NCBI GenBank assembly: GCA_045646385.1
Contig: JAZRKQ010000002.1
Location: 1-64,000, forward strand
Length of the DNA: 64,000 bases
Direction of reading: 5' to 3'
DNA from: SIG455 sp045646385
Lineage (GTDB): Bacteria; Bacillota; Clostridia; UMGS1810
Made by a program: the position numbers and the translations under genes. The notes below the pieces were generated by a model. It had not been told where the DNA came from. It did no database searches and saw nothing but the letters and a program-made list of their open reading frames with translations. Positions 53,573-62,581 of the stretch are shown piece by piece (positions within the stretch are counted from its first letter, which is position 1; each line of letters starts with the position of its first letter).

Positions 53573-54199
53573 ATGGCAGTTTGCCCGTTTTGCAGGCAGT
53601 ACATCAAAAAAGATGCCGGCATATACAGACAAATAACCGCCAACCGCGATACAGATGCTTTAAAAAGCGTATTAAACGGCAAAGCCAATACAATCAAATG
53701 TCCGTTTTGCAACGAAACATTTTATTATGAGCATAACTTTTTTATAATTAATACCGACAAAAACTATGCAATTGCATCTGTAACAAATATACGCGAGACT
53801 CTTGCCGACGTTAAACCTTCACTTTTAAAGATACTTAATAAACAAGATTTCAAATTAAGGCTTGTTCACGAATTTATATACGTTATAGAAAAAGCAAGGG
53901 TTTTTGAATTTGACCTTGACGACCGTGTACTTGAAATTATAAAATATAATTATATAGTAAAACCGAAGGAATTAGGCACTAATGCAAAAATAATTCTTTC
54001 AAACACAACAAACAACAATCTTGAATTTACAGTGTACGACGAATTTGACAAACCTATTATATACTATTATGTTGCGCTGGATTCATATTACAAAACAAGT
54101 ACATTGATGGAAAAAGAACTGATAACCTCGCCCATAACAAGTTGGAAAACGATAGACCTTAACTGGGCAGAACAATATACAAAGGAGAACTTAAAATGA
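53573..54199 (+). CDS. CpXC-domain protein
   Basis: 208 residues from ATG 53573. Two CPFC knuckles (AVCPFCRQYI and IKCPFCNETFYYEH, about 40 residues apart) form a zinc-ribbon-like CpXC domain. The rest is a helical and beta region without known motifs. Function of CpXC proteins is unknown. The only SD (AAGGA, 53537-53541) lies far from the ATG but well spaced for in-frame ATA codons at 53546 or 53552, so the true start may be upstream and non-canonical. The last 4 nt overlap the phosphofructokinase start (ATGA). Confidence 0.7.
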   Translation: MAVCPFCRQYIKKDAGIYRQITANRDTDALKSVLNGKANTIKCPFCNETFYYEHNFFIINTDKNYAIASVTNIRETLADVKPSLLKILNKQDFKLRLVHEFIYVIEKARVFEFDLDDRVLEIIKYNYIVKPKELGTNAKIILSNTTNNNLEFTVYDEFDKPIIYYYVALDSYYKTSTLMEKELITSPITSWKTIDLNWAEQYTKENLK

Positions 54200-55398
54200 T
54201 TAAAAACGCCATTGTAGGACAGTCAGGCGGACCAACCGCCGCAATTAACGCAACTTTAGCAGGTGTTATAGAAAAATGCCTGAAATCAAATGAAATCGGT
54301 ACTCTCTACGGTGCCGTACACGGAATTGACGGTCTGCTTAAAGAAAACCTGATTAATCTTAATGAAATTTTTGAAATCAATGACAATCTGGAACTTTTAA
54401 AAGTTACACCGTCTTCATACCTCGGTTCATGCAGATATCGTTTGAAAGAGGAACAGATTGATGATGTTTTCGCTGTGTTTGAAAAGTATAATATAGGCTA
54501 CTTTTTCTACATAGGCGGTAACGATTCTATGGACACCGTTGCAAAGTTGTCGCAAAAAGCCGATGAATACGGTGTAAAAGTTATAGGTGTACCCAAAACC
54601 ATAGACAACGATTTATACGGTACTGACCATTGCCCCGGCTTTGGAAGTGCCGCAAAATACATAGCGACATCTATTATGGAGGTAACGCGCGACTGCACTT
54701 GTTATGATTTAAATTCTGTTACAATAATTGAAATCATGGGCAGAAACGCAGGTTGGCTTACTGCGGCATCGGCACTTGCACGTTGCAACGGCAACACCAC
54801 ACCTGACCTTATTTATCTCCCCGAACGTCCGTTTATAATTGATAAGTTTATAGAAGATGTAAAGAAAAAAATAGAAGAAAAACACAGTATAGTGGTTGCT
54901 ATATCCGAAGGTATCCGTGGCGAAAACGGCAACTATATATCAGAACAGTCTGCCGCTTTTAAAGACGACTCGTTCGGGCACGGACAGTTAGGCGGAGCAG
55001 GTAAAACATTGGAAGAATTAATCAAAAATACACTTCATTGCAAAGCACGTTCCATAGAAATCAACCTTTTGCAAAGATGTGCGGCGCATATGCTCTCCAA
55101 AACCGATATAGATCTTTCTGTTGCTATCGGTAATGCAGCAGTTGACGCTGCCGAGAATGGCAACAGTTGTGTAATGATGGCATATCGTCATAAATCGGAT
55201 CCTTCTTTTGAAACAGATATTATTCCTGTACCTATTGCAGGTATAGCAAATGCTGAAAACAAAGTTCCTGATGAATTTATTTCAAAAGACGGTAATGATA
55301 TAACAGATAAATTCATAGAATATGCTAAACCCCTTATTCAGGGCGAGATGGCTACTCCAATGTTAAATGGTCTGCCATCACATTTAATAAGACAATAA
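54196..55398 (+). CDS. 6-phosphofructokinase, PPi-dependent type
   Basis: 400 residues, SD AAGGAG. GQSGGPTAAINATLAG start, GGNDSMDT near residue 106, GVPKTIDNDLYGTDH near 132, and EIMGRNAGWLTAASAL. The Asp in GGND and the Lys in PKTIDND are the residues that in this superfamily favour pyrophosphate over ATP as phosphoryl donor (family knowledge). It probably runs reversibly in glycolysis. The Asn in place of the first Asp of GGDD is a variation. Confidence 0.85.
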   Translation: MIKNAIVGQSGGPTAAINATLAGVIEKCLKSNEIGTLYGAVHGIDGLLKENLINLNEIFEINDNLELLKVTPSSYLGSCRYRLKEEQIDDVFAVFEKYNIGYFFYIGGNDSMDTVAKLSQKADEYGVKVIGVPKTIDNDLYGTDHCPGFGSAAKYIATSIMEVTRDCTCYDLNSVTIIEIMGRNAGWLTAASALARCNGNTTPDLIYLPERPFIIDKFIEDVKKKIEEKHSIVVAISEGIRGENGNYISEQSAAFKDDSFGHGQLGGAGKTLEELIKNTLHCKARSIEINLLQRCAAHMLSKTDIDLSVAIGNAAVDAAENGNSCVMMAYRHKSDPSFETDIIPVPIAGIANAENKVPDEFISKDGNDITDKFIEYAKPLIQGEMATPMLNGLPSHLIRQ

Positions 55399-55421
55399 TA
55401 AAACAGGACTTTCCAATTAAT

Positions 55422-56039
55422 ATGAAAAGAAAAACAACAATATTTATAAACCTACGGTTTGGCACGGTTTTTCTTGTGCTTTTGTTTTTAATACTTCTGT
55501 CTGTAAAAATTATATTTACCGACAGACACATTGATGGGCAAACAATAGAAAATGCCTATGGTCTTACAGTAGTACACAATATATTACCCGACGAGTCACC
55601 ACTGCGTACACATATTCCCAGAAACATCAAATACATAGTAATTCACGAAACGGGTAATCCGTCTTCTACCGCCAATGCACAAGCGCACAATCACTACCTT
55701 GAATGTAATGGTGACGGAAGCACTGCGTGGCATTACACAGTTGACGAGCACATAGCCTACCACCATATACCTGATGATGAAATTGCCTACCACGCAGGCA
55801 GAGGCAACAGGTCAGGCATAGGAATAGAATTGTGCGTAAATCAAGGCGGAGATTTTGAAAAAACATTTGACAACGGTGCTAAACTTACCGCAAAATTAAT
55901 TGACGTATACGGTCTTTCCGTACACTCAATTAAACAACACGCAGACTTTATGGACAAAAATTGTCCTGAAAACATCCGCAGCAACGACCGATGGATAGAA
56001 TTTTTGTCTTTAGTCCAACAATATCTTGAGGAGAATTAA
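55422..56039 (+). CDS. N-acetylmuramoyl-L-alanine amidase (Amidase_2 type)
   Basis: 205 residues. An N-terminal membrane anchor (FGTVFLVLLFLILLSVKIIF) is followed by the zinc amidase fold: YIVIHETGNPSSTANAQAH, WHYTVDEHIAYHHIPDDE, HAGRGNRSGIGIELCVN, and QHADFMDKNCPENIR. It cuts the lactyl-amide bond of peptidoglycan outside the membrane, perhaps in sporulation or wall turnover. The SD is weak. Confidence 0.85.
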   Translation: MKRKTTIFINLRFGTVFLVLLFLILLSVKIIFTDRHIDGQTIENAYGLTVVHNILPDESPLRTHIPRNIKYIVIHETGNPSSTANAQAHNHYLECNGDGSTAWHYTVDEHIAYHHIPDDEIAYHAGRGNRSGIGIELCVNQGGDFEKTFDNGAKLTAKLIDVYGLSVHSIKQHADFMDKNCPENIRSNDRWIEFLSLVQQYLEEN

Positions 56040-57251
56040 ATGAAAAAGTTATTAAGTTTAATACTTATACTTTCTATACTTTTTGCCGCTATTCCCGTAA
56101 CAGCAAATCAGCAAGAGATGCGCGCAGTATGGTTTTCGTATGAAGATTATGCGGCACAATTAGGTTCGCTCAGTAAAACGGAATTTGAAAGTAAGGCAGA
56201 CGAAATATGCAAAAACATCAAATCTGCAGGATTAAATACTATAATATTTCATGTACGGGCGTTTTCAGACGCATTTTATAATTCTTCATATTTTCAGTAC
56301 TCAAAATACGTATGCGGTCAGGCAGGTATTTCACCTGATTACGACCCGCTGTCTTTAATGTGTGCAATTGCCCACAATAACGGGTTGGACATACACGCAT
56401 GGATAAATCCATACAGAATAGGAAATCCGAATAATGTAACCGAAAGTTCTGTTGCATACGCATGGAAAAACACCTACGGTGAAGAACGTGTATGCGATGT
56501 AAACGGATTATGGTATTACAACCCTGCAAGCGAATACGTAATTGAATATATAGTTGAGGGTGTACGTGAAATCGTTAAAGGCTATGATATTGACGGCATA
56601 CATTTTGATGACTACTTCTACCCCACTGCTGACGAGAGCTTTGATAAAGCATCTTACGACACATCGGGAACGACGCTTACATTAAATGAATGGCGAATTG
56701 AAAATATTAACTTGCTAATTAAGAAAACTTATGATAGTATAAAAGAGATTAAGCCAAATGTTTTGTTTGGCATAAGCCCGAATGCAGATATTGACAAAAA
56801 TTATTCTCAATATTTCGCTGATGTATGCAAGTGGGCAACAGAAAAAGGTTATGTGGACTATCTTACACCGCAAATTTACTTCGGGTACGAAAACTCTACT
56901 ATGCCGTTTACTGCAGTTCTTGAAAAATGGGATAACCTGTGCACAGCAGCCGACCTTTATATCGGTATTGCAATGTATAAAGCAGGCAAGGAAGATAAAT
57001 GGGCAGGCGAAGGCAAATCAGAATGGATAAACAATTCCAATATATGCATGCGCCAGATAGCAGACATCAGAAAACGCAACCACACAAAAGGATTTATGCT
57101 TTTTTGCTATACTCCCATCTGGGGTGATAGCGCTACGGAAAATGCAAAAGCAGAACTTGACGCGATTAAGACATTGCTTATGAACACTACAGAAAGCACA
57201 AGTGTGTTAGATGCATTTATTGATATGCTCAAAGCATTATTTAATATATAA
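56040..57251 (+). CDS. Secreted glycoside-hydrolase-like (GHL10/DUF187) protein
   Basis: 403 residues, starting directly after the amidase stop with GAGGAG upstream. Signal peptide MKKLLSLILILSILFAAIPVTA. TIM-barrel motifs: MRAVWFSYEDYAAQL, TIIFHVRAFSDAFY, DIHAWINPYRIG, YDIDGIHFDDYFYP, and FGISPNADIDKNYSQYFAD. This GHL10 family is thought to act on peptidoglycan or other glycans; the adjacent amidase supports wall remodelling (inference). Confidence 0.82.
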   Translation: MKKLLSLILILSILFAAIPVTANQQEMRAVWFSYEDYAAQLGSLSKTEFESKADEICKNIKSAGLNTIIFHVRAFSDAFYNSSYFQYSKYVCGQAGISPDYDPLSLMCAIAHNNGLDIHAWINPYRIGNPNNVTESSVAYAWKNTYGEERVCDVNGLWYYNPASEYVIEYIVEGVREIVKGYDIDGIHFDDYFYPTADESFDKASYDTSGTTLTLNEWRIENINLLIKKTYDSIKEIKPNVLFGISPNADIDKNYSQYFADVCKWATEKGYVDYLTPQIYFGYENSTMPFTAVLEKWDNLCTAADLYIGIAMYKAGKEDKWAGEGKSEWINNSNICMRQIADIRKRNHTKGFMLFCYTPIWGDSATENAKAELDAIKTLLMNTTESTSVLDAFIDMLKALFNI

Positions 57252-57273
57252 ACCGATTAAGGAGGACATACAA

Positions 57274-58545
57274 ATGAGAATTGACACAAAACTTCTTCAC
57301 GAAGGTTACAAACCAAAGAAAGGTGAACCAAGACAGTTGCCTGTATACCAAAGCACTACCTTTGCTTACGACACCAGCGACGAAATGGGTAAACTTTTTG
57401 ACCTTGAAGCATCAGGATATTTTTATACACGACTTCAAAACCCTACAAACGATGCCGTAGCAGAGAAAATCTGCGCACTTGAGGGCGGTGTTGCAGCAAT
57501 GCTTACTTCCTCAGGTCAGGCAGCAAACTTTTATGCGATATTCAATATATGCGAAGCCGGCGACCACTTTATATCATCTTCTTCAATCTACGGCGGAACT
57601 TACAATCTGTTCGGAGTAACAATGAAGAAGATGGGCATAGAATGTACATTTGTTGATCAGACACTTCCTGAGGAAGAACTGGCTAAATACTTTAAACCTA
57701 ATACAAAAGCAGTTTTTGGTGAAACCATTACCAATCCCACTGTTACAGTATTTGATTTTGAAAAATTTTCACGTCTGGCACACTCACACGGAGTTCCGCT
57801 TATAGTTGACAACACATTTGCAACACCTGTCAACTGCAGACCTTTTGAATGGGGTGCAGATATCGTTACACACTCAACCACCAAATATATGGACGGTCAG
57901 GGCGTTGGCGTTGGCGGTTGCATAGTTGACAGCGGTAATTTTGACTGGACAAAATATGCAGATAAGTTCCCAGGCCTTACAACCCCCGACGATTCTTATC
58001 ACGGAATCACCTATACAGAAAAATTTGGCAAAGGCGCATATATAACAAAAGCAACCGCTCAGTTAATGAGAGATTTTGGCTCTATCCAGTCTCCACAGAA
58101 TGCATTTTATCTTAATCTTGGTCTTGAAACTTTGCACTTAAGAGTTAAAAGACATTGCGAAAATGCTCTTGCTGTTGCAAAGTTCTTAAAAAACAACGAT
58201 AAAATTGCATGGGTACATTATCCTGATTTAGAGGGTGATGAATATTACGACCTTGCCCAAAAATATATGCCCAACGGCACCTGTGGTGTTCTGTGCTTTG
58301 GTGTTAAAGGCGGCAGAGAAACTTCCATTAAGTTTATGGACAGTTTAAAACTTGCAACTATTGCAACCCACGTAGCAGACGCTAAGACCTGCCTGCTCCA
58401 CCCTGCAAGCCATACGCACAGACAACTTACAGACGAACAGTTGATTGAAGCAGGAATCTCGCCTGACCTTATAAGATTTTCTTGCGGTATTGAAGATGCC
58501 GAAGACTTAATTGACGATATCCGTCAGGCACTCGACCAAATCTGA
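57274..58545 (+). CDS. metY: O-acetylhomoserine sulfhydrylase (MetY-like)
   Basis: 423 residues from ATG 57274, with AAGGAGG 8 nt upstream. PLP-dependent Cys/Met-metabolism enzyme that makes homocysteine from O-acetylhomoserine and sulfide. Marker segments: LPVYQSTTFAYDTSDEMG, FDLEASGYFYTRLQNPTNDA, MLTSSGQAANFYA, and the PLP lysine in THSTTKYMDGQG. The length and insert near 270 (GITYTEKFGKGAYITKA) fit MetY rather than MetB or MetC. Confidence 0.88.
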   Translation: MRIDTKLLHEGYKPKKGEPRQLPVYQSTTFAYDTSDEMGKLFDLEASGYFYTRLQNPTNDAVAEKICALEGGVAAMLTSSGQAANFYAIFNICEAGDHFISSSSIYGGTYNLFGVTMKKMGIECTFVDQTLPEEELAKYFKPNTKAVFGETITNPTVTVFDFEKFSRLAHSHGVPLIVDNTFATPVNCRPFEWGADIVTHSTTKYMDGQGVGVGGCIVDSGNFDWTKYADKFPGLTTPDDSYHGITYTEKFGKGAYITKATAQLMRDFGSIQSPQNAFYLNLGLETLHLRVKRHCENALAVAKFLKNNDKIAWVHYPDLEGDEYYDLAQKYMPNGTCGVLCFGVKGGRETSIKFMDSLKLATIATHVADAKTCLLHPASHTHRQLTDEQLIEAGISPDLIRFSCGIEDAEDLIDDIRQALDQI

Positions 58546-58554
58546 TTTTAACCG

Positions 58555-58582
58555 GCACGGGAAGCATCTTCCCGTGCTTTTT
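58555..58582 (+). terminator. Terminator of metY
   Basis: GCACGGGAAG pairs with CTTCCCGTGC over CAT, followed by T's. Confidence 0.93.
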
Positions 58583-58612
58583 AAAAATATTTCATTTTTT
58601 TGTAAAAAATGT

Positions 58613-58641
58613 TTGACATAGTGTATTTATTGTGATATAAT
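58613..58641 (+). promoter_or_regulatory. Consensus promoter of rplU-prp-rpmA
   Basis: TTGACA (58613-58618), 17-bp spacer, TATAAT (58636-58641), both exact. Confidence 0.93.
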
Positions 58642-58649
58642 TTTACGGT

Positions 58650-58712
58650 AACCGCATGGATTGGGTTTGGAAATTTCTTTAAGAAATACCCTTTTTCAGC
58701 GAGATTGGTTAG
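58650..58712 (+). promoter_or_regulatory. Possible ribosomal protein L21 leader
   Basis: The ~80-nt leader holds a stem (TTGGGT...TACCC around AAATTTCTTTAAGAAAT) that could be an L21-type autoregulatory leader. I base this on position and a visible stem only. Confidence 0.35.
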
Positions 58713-58726
58713 GGAGGTGCAAAAGA

Positions 58727-59035
58727 ATGTACGCTATTATTGAAACAGGCGGCAAACAGTACAAAGTATCAGAAGGCGACGTAGTTTACATTGAAAAACT
58801 CGCCGTTAATGAAGGTGATGCCGTTAAGTTTGACAAGGTTTTGGCTGTTGGCGGTGAAAATGCCGTTATCGGTACACCCGTTGTTGACGGTGCCAGCGTT
58901 GATGCTAAAGTTTTAGCACAGGGCAAGGGTAAGAAAATTATCGTTTTCAAGTATAAACCCAAAAAAGGCTCTAAAACAAAACAGGGTCACAGACAGCCTT
59001 TCACAAAAGTTCAGATTGAAAAAATCAATGCGTAA
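58727..59035 (+). CDS. rplU: 50S ribosomal protein L21
   Basis: 102 residues from ATG 58727 after GGGAGGTG. MYAIIETGGKQYKVSEGD, DGASVDAKVLAQGKGKKI, and FKYKPKKGSKTKQGHRQPFT are the L21 signature. Earlier frame openings at 58661 lie in the leader. Confidence 0.97.
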   Translation: MYAIIETGGKQYKVSEGDVVYIEKLAVNEGDAVKFDKVLAVGGENAVIGTPVVDGASVDAKVLAQGKGKKIIVFKYKPKKGSKTKQGHRQPFTKVQIEKINA

Positions 59036-59038
59036 TCT

Positions 59039-59365
59039 ATGATTAAAGTTGATATTGGAACAAAAAGCGGTAAAATTGTAAAAGGTACTATATCGGGCCA
59101 TGCAGGTTTTGCTGACTCTAATGATATTGTATGTGCTTCGGTTTCGTCTGTAGCATTTGCAATTTTAAATGGTATTGAAAACGTAGTCGGTGTTCCGTTC
59201 GGTTACGAAACCGCTGACGGATACTTGTATTTTACAATCCCCGACGACTTACAACCGCATTTGGCAGACAGAGTTCAGGATTTACTTAAAACTCTGTACC
59301 TGTATTTAATTGAACTTGAAAAACAGTACGGAAAAAATATTAAAGTTTCCAAAACGGAGGTGTAA
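59039..59365 (+). CDS. prp: Ribosomal-processing cysteine protease Prp
   Basis: 108 residues between rplU and rpmA. GHAGFADSNDIVCASVSS holds the catalytic His and Cys. In Firmicutes, Prp removes the N-terminal extension of L27 (established for Staphylococcus aureus). There is no SD, so translation is coupled to rplU, 3 nt upstream. Confidence 0.94.
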   Translation: MIKVDIGTKSGKIVKGTISGHAGFADSNDIVCASVSSVAFAILNGIENVVGVPFGYETADGYLYFTIPDDLQPHLADRVQDLLKTLYLYLIELEKQYGKNIKVSKTEV

Positions 59366-59367
59366 CA

Positions 59368-59652
59368 ATGTTTAAATTAGATTTACAGCTCTTTGCTCAT
59401 AAAAAGGGTATGGGTTCTACCAAGAACGGTCGTGACAGTGAGTCCAAACGTCTTGGTGCTAAAAAAGGCGACGGTCAGTACGTTGTAGCCGGCAATATCT
59501 TAGTAAGACAGCGCGGCACAAAAATCCACCCCGGCGTGAATGTTAAGAGAGGTAGCGATGATACTCTCTTCGCCCTTGTTGATGGCAAAGTTAAATTTGA
59601 AAGACTGGGACGCGATAAGAAACAGGTTAGCGTTTACGAAGTCGTACAATAA
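59368..59652 (+). CDS. rpmA: 50S ribosomal protein L27 with cleavable N-terminal extension
   Basis: 94 residues, SD GGAGGTG. MFKLDLQLFAHKKGMGSTKN shows the Prp recognition sequence LDLQLFA directly before the mature HKKG terminus, which reaches into the peptidyl-transferase centre. GRDSESKRLGAKKGDGQYV and GTKIHPGVNVKRGSDDTLF follow. Operon with rplU and prp. Confidence 0.97.
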   Translation: MFKLDLQLFAHKKGMGSTKNGRDSESKRLGAKKGDGQYVVAGNILVRQRGTKIHPGVNVKRGSDDTLFALVDGKVKFERLGRDKKQVSVYEVVQ

Positions 59653-59669
59653 TCAATTTGTTTATTCAA

Positions 59670-59699
59670 AATCCCGGAATATATCTTTCCGGGATTTTT
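59670..59699 (+). terminator. Terminator of the rplU-prp-rpmA operon
   Basis: AATCCCGGAA pairs with TTCCGGGATT over a 7-nt loop, followed by T's. Confidence 0.92.
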
Positions 59700-59767
59700 A
59701 CTTTTGAATTAAATGTAACTGTATTGCAGATATTAAGTGTGATTTATTGAAAGGACGGTTAAAACTT

Positions 59768-61045
59768 ATGTTGGCTGATACCGCTGTAATTAGCATTGAA
59801 GCAGGTAATGGAGGAAACGGCTTGGTTTCTTTCCACAGAGAAAAATACGTAGCTGCAGGCGGCCCTGACGGCGGCGATGGCGGCAACGGCGGAAGCGTTA
59901 TAATTGCGGCTGACTCTAAAATGAGTACACTCGCAGATTTCCGTTATAAAAGAAAATACAAGGCACAAAACGGCGGCGACGGCAAAGCAGCAAGAGGCAG
60001 CGGCAAAAACGGTGCCGACCTTGTGGTATCTGTACCCGTCGGCACAGTTGTTAAAGATGCGCAAAGCGGAAAGATAATCGCCGACATAAAACGTCCTGAC
60101 CAAAAATTCGTGGTCGCCAAAGGCGGCAGCGGCGGTTGGGGAAACTCTCACTTTGCAACGGCTGTTCGCCAGATTCCACGCTTTGCCAAAGGCGGCACAG
60201 ACGGCGAAAAACGGGAAATTGTGCTTGAATTAAAACTTCTGGCAGACGTAGGCTTGGTAGGATTCCCGAACGTAGGAAAATCCACCTTGCTTTCCGTTAC
60301 AAGCGATGCAAAACCAAAAATTGCAAACTATCATTTTACAACTTTAGAGCCTAACCTCGGTGTGGTTGATTTGGGCGCCGGCAACAGTTTTGTTATCGCC
60401 GATATACCCGGTATTATAGAAGGTGCTCACGAAGGTATTGGTCTTGGACACGAATTTTTACGCCACGTTGAACGCACAAGACTGCTTCTGCACGTGGTAG
60501 ATGCATCAGGCATTGAGGGCAGAAACCCTATAGAGGATTTTGACAGTATTAATCACGAGATTAAAATGTACAACCCTACCCTTGCAGAAAAACAGCAAAT
60601 TGTTGTTGCAAACAAAACAGATATTATAACAGATGAGAAAATGTACGATGACTTCTGCACAGAAATTGAAAAACGCGGCTACAAATTATTTAAGATTTCT
60701 GCTGCAACAAAAGCAGGAGTAAACGAACTTATGCTTTATGTAAGCAGTATACTTGACTCTATTCCCGTTCCCGTACTTTATGACGAAAACGAGGAAGAAG
60801 AAACCGTTATTACATTCGAAGAAGAAGCACCGTTCACAGTACGTCGTGATAACGAAGCATACGTTGTTGAGGGCGAATGGTTAAAACGCCTTATCAACTC
60901 AACAAACTTTGAAGATAACGAATCTCTGCAGTATTTCCAGAACGCACTCCGCAAAAAAGGCGTTATTCGTGCGCTCATTGAAAAAGGTGCCGGTGAGGGT
61001 GACCTTATAAGGATATACGAGTTAGAATTTGAATATATAGAATAA
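59768..61045 (+). CDS. obg: GTPase Obg/CgtA
   Basis: 425 residues from ATG 59768 after AAAGGACGG. The glycine-rich Obg domain (AGNGGNGLVSFHREKYVAAG, GGPDGGDGGNGGS) is followed by the G domain: GFPNVGKSTLLS (P-loop), IADIPGIIEGAHEGIGLGHE (G3), NKTD (G4). The C-terminal OCT domain (about 355-425) includes VEGEWLKRLINSTNFEDNES. It has roles in ribosome assembly and stress. Standard place after rpmA. Confidence 0.96.
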   Translation: MLADTAVISIEAGNGGNGLVSFHREKYVAAGGPDGGDGGNGGSVIIAADSKMSTLADFRYKRKYKAQNGGDGKAARGSGKNGADLVVSVPVGTVVKDAQSGKIIADIKRPDQKFVVAKGGSGGWGNSHFATAVRQIPRFAKGGTDGEKREIVLELKLLADVGLVGFPNVGKSTLLSVTSDAKPKIANYHFTTLEPNLGVVDLGAGNSFVIADIPGIIEGAHEGIGLGHEFLRHVERTRLLLHVVDASGIEGRNPIEDFDSINHEIKMYNPTLAEKQQIVVANKTDIITDEKMYDDFCTEIEKRGYKLFKISAATKAGVNELMLYVSSILDSIPVPVLYDENEEEETVITFEEEAPFTVRRDNEAYVVEGEWLKRLINSTNFEDNESLQYFQNALRKKGVIRALIEKGAGEGDLIRIYELEFEYIE

Positions 61046-61046
61046 G

Positions 61047-61075
61047 TTGACAATTTAAGCGAAAAATTGTATAAT
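61047..61075 (+). promoter_or_regulatory. Consensus promoter before yhbY-nadD-yqeK
   Basis: TTGACA (61047-61052), 17 bp, TATAAT (61070-61075), directly behind the obg stop. Confidence 0.9.
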
Positions 61076-61116
61076 TAAAGTTAGTCTAAAACAGAGTTTG
61101 AAAGGAAACTTTTAAT

Positions 61117-61410
61117 ATGTTAAACAGCAGACAGCGTGCACAACTAAGAGGACTCGCAAATTCATTGAACGCAACATTTCAGGTAGGAAAATCAGGTATT
61201 GTTCCCAATATGGTAAGCCAGATAAGCGACGCTTTGGAAATGCACGAATTAGTTAAAGTGCACGTTTTGGAAAACTCTCCGCTTGAAGTACGAGAGGCTT
61301 GTCAGCAAATGGCTGAAGCCACAGGTGCTGACCCCGTTCAGGTAATCGGCAGAAAATTTATTATATACCGCAAATCAGAAGAAAATCCTCAAATAGTTCT
61401 GGTGAAATAA
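61117..61410 (+). CDS. yhbY: YhbY-type CRM-domain RNA-binding protein
   Basis: 97 residues, SD GAAAGGAAA. MLNSRQRAQLRGLANSLN, FQVGKSGI, and VKVHVLENSPLEVREA with the GRKFIIYRKS end are characteristic. It associates with pre-50S ribosomal particles. Confidence 0.94.
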   Translation: MLNSRQRAQLRGLANSLNATFQVGKSGIVPNMVSQISDALEMHELVKVHVLENSPLEVREACQQMAEATGADPVQVIGRKFIIYRKSEENPQIVLVK

Positions 61411-61411
61411 T

Positions 61412-61999
61412 ATGAAGATTGGCATTTTAGGCGGCACATTCAACCCTATACACTCAGGCCATATTGCTATGGCTGAATATGTTGTTGAGAATTTGGGAAT
61501 GGATAAAATCTGCTTTCTTCCAAACGGTAAGCCGCCGCATAAAAAAGATTATAAAATAGCGGACAAGCATCACAGACTTGAAATGGTAAAACTTGCTATT
61601 CAAGATAATCCCAAATTTTATGTGTCCGACTACGAAATAATGCAGGACAAGCATTGCTATACGGTGGATACAATAAAATATTTTCATTCATTGAGCAATG
61701 ACGATTATTTTTTTATAATCGGTGCAGACTCACTTTTCCAGTTATCCACATGGAAAAATTCAGATGAACTTAAAAAAATCTGCTCATTTATAGTGTGCGA
61801 TAGGGCTCGTCAGGGCGATACAGATGCAGAAGTTGAAAGATTAAGGCAGCAGGGTTGCAATATTATACTTTGCGATATGCCGCTTGTTGACATTACTTCT
61901 ACAGATATACGGCGTATGGTAAAAGAAGGTATAAGCGTATCAGGCTATACTGACGAAAAAGTTGCACAGTATATTTATAAAAATAAACTTTATCTATAA
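61412..61999 (+). CDS. nadD: Nicotinate-nucleotide adenylyltransferase
   Basis: 195 residues. GILGGTFNPIHSGHIAMAE holds the nucleotidyltransferase (H/T)xGH-type motif. FLPNGKPPHKKDYK, FIIGADSLFQLSTWKN, and the ISSTxxR-like DITSTDIRRMVKEG follow. Makes nicotinate adenine dinucleotide from NaMN and ATP. It starts 1 nt after yhbY. Confidence 0.95.
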   Translation: MKIGILGGTFNPIHSGHIAMAEYVVENLGMDKICFLPNGKPPHKKDYKIADKHHRLEMVKLAIQDNPKFYVSDYEIMQDKHCYTVDTIKYFHSLSNDDYFFIIGADSLFQLSTWKNSDELKKICSFIVCDRARQGDTDAEVERLRQQGCNIILCDMPLVDITSTDIRRMVKEGISVSGYTDEKVAQYIYKNKLYL

Positions 62000-62009
62000 A
62001 GGTGCATAT

Positions 62010-62576
62010 ATGACTATAGAACAGATGACAGATAAACTCCGCAATACTTTAGAAGAAAAACGGTTTAACCATTCCTTAAATGTTATGGAAACAGCCGTTA
62101 AACTGGCTGAATGTCACGGTGAAGATGTGGAAAAAGCACGCATTGCAGGACTTTTACACGACTGCGCAAAAAACTATTCTAAAGATGCAATGTATGGTTT
62201 ATGTGCTAAATACCGCATAGACTTAGACGATGTTTCTAAAAAGGAATTTGGTCTGTTGCATGGTTTTGTAGGTGCGCATATTTTAAAAGACGAATACGAA
62301 ATTGACGATAAGGAAATTTTTGACGCAGTATACTACCACACCATCGGCAAACCGGATATGTCTTTGCTTACAAAAATTATATTCATTGCAGACTGTATTG
62401 AACCTATGCGTATGGCTCCTTGGGTAGATGATATCCGCAATGAAGTGTATGATGATATCGATAAAGCACTTATCATTCAACTAGACAATACAATACGGTC
62501 GGTACTGAAAAAAGGTACTCTCCTGCATACAAATACAATAGACACACGTAACTTTTATATTGAAAAAACGAGGTGA
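62010..62576 (+). CDS. yqeK: YqeK-type HD phosphohydrolase (symmetrical Ap4A hydrolase)
   Basis: 188 residues from ATG 62010 with AAAGGTG upstream; a frame opening at 61962 overlaps nadD. HD motifs: RFNHSLNVMETAVKLAE, GLLHDCAKNY, and the distal YYHTIGKPDMS plus FIADCIEPMR. Cleaves diadenosine tetraphosphate into two ADP. Always neighbours nadD in this cluster. Confidence 0.93.
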   Translation: MTIEQMTDKLRNTLEEKRFNHSLNVMETAVKLAECHGEDVEKARIAGLLHDCAKNYSKDAMYGLCAKYRIDLDDVSKKEFGLLHGFVGAHILKDEYEIDDKEIFDAVYYHTIGKPDMSLLTKIIFIADCIEPMRMAPWVDDIRNEVYDDIDKALIIQLDNTIRSVLKKGTLLHTNTIDTRNFYIEKTR

Positions 62577-62581
62577 ACATA

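Noticed and set aside
53494..53730. 78-codon frame overlapping holA and the CpXC gene
   Set aside because: Out of frame with both supported genes, no SD, no recognisable motif.
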